From: an uncultured Prevotellaceae bacterium
Lineage (GTDB): Bacteria > Bacteroidota > Bacteroidia > Bacteroidales > Bacteroidaceae
NCBI GenBank assembly: GCA_900314985.1
Contig: OMXL01000012.1
Coordinates: 1 to 64,000, forward strand
Length of the DNA stretch: 64,000 nucleotides
Direction: 5' to 3'
The stretch's first letter is position 1, and the number at the start of each line of letters is the position of its first letter. A program made the position numbers and the translations under genes. This document shows, piece after piece, positions 62,901-64,000 of the stretch. Below the pieces are notes generated by a model that was not told the origin of the DNA, ran no database searches, and saw nothing but the letters and a program-made list of their open reading frames with translations.

Positions 62901-64000
62901 CTACTCTAACACTGTCCAGGTGAGTGTAGCTAACTACCACGACCTGAAGAAGGTGCTTGACGATACCAGTCATCACTATTATGTAGACAATCCTACCGTT
63001 CAACGTAACTCAAAGATATACATCAACGATGCTACCAACGGTGCTACTCAGCTGAAGCAGTTCTTCGACCTCAGTAAGAGTACGCTCAACGAGCACGTCC
63101 GTGACTGCCAGAACCTCGAGTTCATCCTGCACACTAACGTTACAGTGCCAAGCGGTTCCCCCGCTTGGACCCCCATCGGCACAGCAGAGCACTGCTTCTC
63201 TGGTAACTTCCATGGTGATGGTTACCATATTGACGGCCTTGACCACTCCCTGTTTGGCAACCTCTGTGGTAATGTCTATAACCTCGGTGTGACAGGTTCG
63301 TTCACCTCGGCAGGTATTGCCGATACGGGTAGCGGCTATGTAGAGAACTGCTGGATTAACACCACAGCGACCAGCGGTTTCCCCACTGGCGTCCATGCTG
63401 TATTCGGCAATCCAACAGGCAGCGGCTACAAGCGTGTCAACTGCTACTATCCAAATACGTTGGCATACAACACCACAAGCGACGGTCACGGCTTGGCTCG
63501 TCCTATGGCTGCAGATGCCTTCTATAATGGTACAGTGGCTTACGACCTGAACGGCTTCTATCTCTTCAAGCGTTACAACGACCATATCGTGCCCAGTGGT
63601 TCACCTGCTGAGTATAAGCACTACGCTATCAACAAGGAAGACGGCACCCTGACCGAGCCTCAGACAAAGCACTACGCAACCAATGCTGAATATTGCTCAT
63701 CGGGTGTTCAGGGTGTATATCTTAATGGCGGTTATGTGGAGGACCGCTATGGTGATGGTGACTTCCGCTATGCTGACGGTACCATACCTGAGAGTGAGGA
63801 CCAGCGTACGCTTGTCGATGCTGATGGTGTCAGCCACTTCTACCCCATCTGGCCAGATGACTACCTCTACTTTGGACAGATGTTGACCTATAACTGGAAC
63901 AACCAGCGTCCACACGAGAATGTTCCTTCACGTATCGTGAAGAACAGCAGTCGTCTGCCGAACACTGATGAAAGCAACCGTGTATATCGTGCACCGGCTT
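53965..64000 (+). CDS. Giant secreted repeat protein, probable pilus-linked adhesin (partial, no stop in window)
   Basis: ATG 53965 overlaps the stop of the last fimbrillin gene (ATGA). The frame stays open to the window end, more than 3,345 codons, with no lesion seen. Signal peptide MKKLIAILLLCLSASLMQA, cut before QITIGGNVYGGGN; no lipobox, unlike the five fimbrial proteins. Residues about 20-1,840 carry roughly three dozen copies of a [VIL][YF]GGG/GGN motif spaced by about 40-60 residues, suggesting a beta-solenoid stalk. The later half is Tyr/Thr/Asn-rich with different, less regular segments, and near 63,180-63,300 a GLUG-like passage (FSGNFHGDGYHIDG). Best guess is a surface adhesin or pilus-tip protein. 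The C-terminal sorting region is outside the window. Confidence 0.85.
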   Translation, partial: MKKLIAILLLCLSASLMQAQITIGGNVYGGGNAGKTGGNTTVTVHAGDLNRVFGGARMADVKGRAFMNIDGAHASNYIVINRLYGGNDIAGTIGKSTEELPDVIKPHAATNKVDTTWNALVLISTKTNTNGTEAADAQKIYIGQLFGGGDGEYEYGSRTIEVATSTTPLIVPDLGKTFVDIHGGSIVYAYGGGNNATVTERTVISVDNPSKVVNSIIDATNPNADNTGELLTNARFEDKMGINTTFSYPSSKAYQIGRLFGGNNKADMAIRPRWNLQQGKVRMLYGGGNEGRMTSPEGLLMQIEGEGMVIDNVYGGCRKADVKPLYNNNDATPVPYNEVALDPADNPNNIPAGYAARVRVLAGHINNVYGGNDISGNVYAGNTVGIMTHIYGDVYGGGNGSYAYTDNDKLKDDPHWSDFYYNPDEILAAAGITGVEEKLKSATALNLIRPNAEKVSILVRGTDAAHPTIVDGGLYVGGNSASLRENVSGSSAGDQTHVKIGSYAIIDNVYLGNNGANMIRTEEAVGGHNEGVLRTFARTDIASDGSKFSSMNLTDATVFAKYMEGCAMKVKSTVVFESRAKGDAVDYVPYSTMFGAIVCGGNVGSMITEGKTTINFTDKVVVYNRVVGGCNNAFVTPTAYNAIYEGGLLGAPDPAPTGSAANAIGDKLELNFAGLKIQPKRWNADHSALIWNTISSSTGLPVAPVTSGEATPSTDDDLDRRFDGGNIYGGCYTSGIVNGNVVININSSIVDREILFDKVEEDETGEDKHYVNDQYHIQERHSGVILSEQGMDVLGKALNVFGGGKGVNTEIWGSTTINLNRGYMFQIFGGSEEGAIGKGAYNEGTGKIEYTHDARYSTYINLNGPIAGVSKKDNMTEDIAECEFMYGGGFLGTVAGNCIINLGNGRIFDSFAGACNADVLGHTETYIGTNGFPYVRDFVYGGNDLGGKILGTANFNSRLRNDAVRSKVSNADMLNATAYMEYVQGRVEKIFGGAYGVYDYKDPHFRAYFDADGHALTGYHKPFLDNAFINFRPNDTNNSLNTVEQIYGAGQGYLGEEEENLMQNRSYILVDVPQTMQTYQNTEIFGAGESGGVGMGVAKATADAPETAHKASAVIDLLSGHFKAVYGGSYQEGITRRTVVNVPEGSTFRAEAIFGGAYGLYQEYPCDVYEANVNWNSSDALVGGYRTGLYGGNNNCRRTFYGRVNVNAPVYYDKANKYYATVYGAGYGKDTWSQYTEVNLNNTARVYEVYGGGQLGRVMNKKSVDAWAAEADAAADAEAAASSTTAKHIDLSLGSGYTDTGLNNALAVARNGKKYNTNVIIYQGADVCGYMYNGSLSGAYAYGGGLGDANTANTGDVHGTTYIALLGGTVTKDLYAAGTVGSVNNRYDVTTDDFDQTFIASANAYVEGGTARNVYGGGWRGSVGYHAGAIDASTTGDVLGETNVVIGKLGGTSFIDGIPAIERNAYGGGEGGAVFGTTNITLNKGYIGYRHFTATPTGDLDYIKEGEDYYQEKLHDETWSGDGTNRLYDSGCIFGGGYIDNSSVDVANVKMYGGVVRNSLFGGGEIAAIGRGIIEASGTDNSVRTLKGIYKAGRSSVELFEGQVHRNVFGGGRGYNNLGEGGTLYSDGYVFGQTEVHVHGGTIGTAKELARENGNVFGGGDIGYVYSAYEKDGELYVGIKDGERYDNVWEGYYYAYKKGNEAYIPSSIIPSASDENWVKDAGEYVLTEDCKVLIEPYCKALSDITVNGHNYAAGSYVTTTDLHTLGNKEDAAWNNLDLTGITIFNAVFAGGNTSSGSSTVYANSTTVFGNATASIHDVYHRDLITLGTGRTGGLYGDGNLTFVDGYRGLNITNYGTDYYSLSPEITYQQYEQLPPREADYYQLKYKCILECTDKDGTTYYPAGGEHTKASTLTIDDLLTLFEGIKVGDVDILLTNPTTGEKYPNPAYWEQNGVVPVYAGRLMNTIQRADFCGVFGSRMVMQGAQDRVPEIVDHTNYTINRVREVSLNQKQSVRTADASDEGKKVHGNYFGIYSIVNYLGALTSDVFFLPNKDVRVTDNASNPDYKTASKAYNNSGSAVASKDYGTATYYDWKAGFVNERKRNNGTSKNKVALASGVYLELTTEKSTGDDLYQKDWGYITGVIELDLINVQPGMGGGFVYAKNVHRTGTYTQHKHNTLTALNDRAITRRDFTFNGAEVEWETSGNFIHSTQTIIDDCYNVSGKYKEGDAVPAHYWFIKGSVYVYDQYISAYTGAPNAYSETVDIPLTITAASHGTMKLLNVMPNKYAYWSAPGVKLEEGKKMVINDVEYHLNDPINYWDWYLLTNSEKNLFVDETYVTIADCKFSSEDATVIPAGTVMLPAEYNTLKTAHPTVYHVEKQQYVPFEFVYRSSNNMSHDTGYMLTYKVNNPTDWDTWYTQFESATAAKNQTGGAGYEDGPTYRLEDNSTGGVLGQREYKVSNLIAEDVYTSYQTMKTNHSEAIPTTGQATFEGAYIVTSEYTSGDVHLNVGSSVSATQAASMTGYVAPAYICTSTIQLSKTEYIYVGNRMTEAEKTAYYNTYKDANPTLAAMIQEDIVPAYYCTKDGLYGGNYYEANKNYRGLEVWSSMSKEDREKFTFNYDALDILIDPRYGWNDAGTSVIYPEGQKYEYDSKDGTLARAENNLAHYSLQRPVNYSATYNGTATTAHNGVTLSPGTEYSREDYEKLPNEKRHYTTIDVKDAGNVYVVKAPFQVGNTPYAVGTVISANTYSSLGQSDQANVTTLTFTDAQKNSTYYYCRESYEVGENTEGETVTGVAVTGGVSGTYSNGQTVPVGLVITEGNFNSLHNYQTDFSIHGIAPTETSTLYVSRFSDIFDLSKEKIITVIYEYNYEESDASGTHVTPVSERHVVNIHVLFKSGIPTVEDIKAPQVVLPGTFVGVREPHVTPGAYEVTGGGWKLFEKKSDAESHINGVEYTPTADPLYWYQHGYYLAYYAKTYLGETYSNTVQVSVANYHDLKKVLDDTSHHYYVDNPTVQRNSKIYINDATNGATQLKQFFDLSKSTLNEHVRDCQNLEFILHTNVTVPSGSPAWTPIGTAEHCFSGNFHGDGYHIDGLDHSLFGNLCGNVYNLGVTGSFTSAGIADTGSGYVENCWINTTATSGFPTGVHAVFGNPTGSGYKRVNCYYPNTLAYNTTSDGHGLARPMAADAFYNGTVAYDLNGFYLFKRYNDHIVPSGSPAEYKHYAINKEDGTLTEPQTKHYATNAEYCSSGVQGVYLNGGYVEDRYGDGDFRYADGTIPESEDQRTLVDADGVSHFYPIWPDDYLYFGQMLTYNWNNQRPHENVPSRIVKNSSRLPNTDESNRVYRAPA
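54040..59480 (+). repeat. YGGG-type protein repeats of the giant gene
   Basis: Codons for NVYGGGN, RLYGGND, QLFGGGD, NVFGGGR and similar recur about every 120-180 bp through the first ~5.4 kb. The repeats are degenerate in sequence, conserving mainly aliphatic-aromatic-Gly-Gly. The GC-rich GGTGGT codons also create long spurious open frames on the minus strand. Confidence 0.8.

Noticed and set aside
1..64000. tRNA, rRNA, riboswitch, phage or transposase genes
   Set aside because: I looked in all intergenic stretches and found no cloverleaf, conserved rRNA segment, known riboswitch core or transposase motif.

Overview
The window looks like a chromosomal segment of a Prevotella-type member of the Bacteroidota. 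The evidence is Bacteroidota promoters (TTTG-N19-22-TAnnTTTG) in front of many genes, a SusC/SusD pair, a type V (Mfa/FimA) pilus operon, NigD-like, DUF4254 and DUF2795 proteins, and Bacteroidota-style lipoboxes. I saw no rRNA, tRNA, CRISPR array, phage or transposase gene.

Layout. 0.2-5 kb: an ECF sigma-factor operon in which three consecutive genes carry a nonsense or frameshift lesion, then an intact TlpA-like protein and a tcdA remnant with an internal deletion. 5-8.4 kb (minus strand): Na/Pi cotransporter, OmpR-type regulator and histidine kinase, probably a phosphate regulon, with a Pho-box-like palindrome upstream. 8.5-13 kb (minus): DUF2795, cobalamin adenosyltransferase, a methyltransferase-like protein and a REC-REC-PPDK fusion. 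13-24 kb (plus): gdhA, an RlpA-like protein, a large zinc metalloprotease, SusC, SusD and a secreted propeller-like protein, suggesting protein or peptide use. 24-41 kb: mostly housekeeping genes (acetyltransferase, SF1 helicase, two pseudouridine synthases, GT9, rubredoxin, acyltransferase, ddl, PASTA protein, rpmH, efp, GT2, radC-like, cytidylate-kinase-like). rpmH and rubredoxin are short genes read directly from the sequence. 40.6-45 kb: a cluster of membrane-anchored AraC-type regulators, several of them split, truncated or interrupted. 45.2-64 kb: one unbroken plus-strand operon with an OmpA-like outer-membrane protein, five fimbrial lipoproteins, and a giant secreted protein (over 3,345 codons) that runs off the end of the window and is translationally coupled to the last fimbrial gene.

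The most unusual signal is a family of 7-bp tandem repeat arrays at about 19 places between 5.9 and 38.5 kb. Each array uses its own heptamer, but all heptamers are close variants of one theme (GTGAATA, GTGAGAG, TTGAGAA, TTGAACA, GTAAGAA, GTTAATG, GTGAAAA). They sit on stop codons, between genes, in a promoter, and in frame inside coding sequences. The GTGAATA type is regularly capped by a small GC hairpin followed by TAGTGA, and in two genes inverted arrays flank the start codon and encode the same signal-peptide core. A second family of GC-rich palindromes lies in frame in protein linkers. No array was seen in 0-5.8 kb or 38.6-64 kb.
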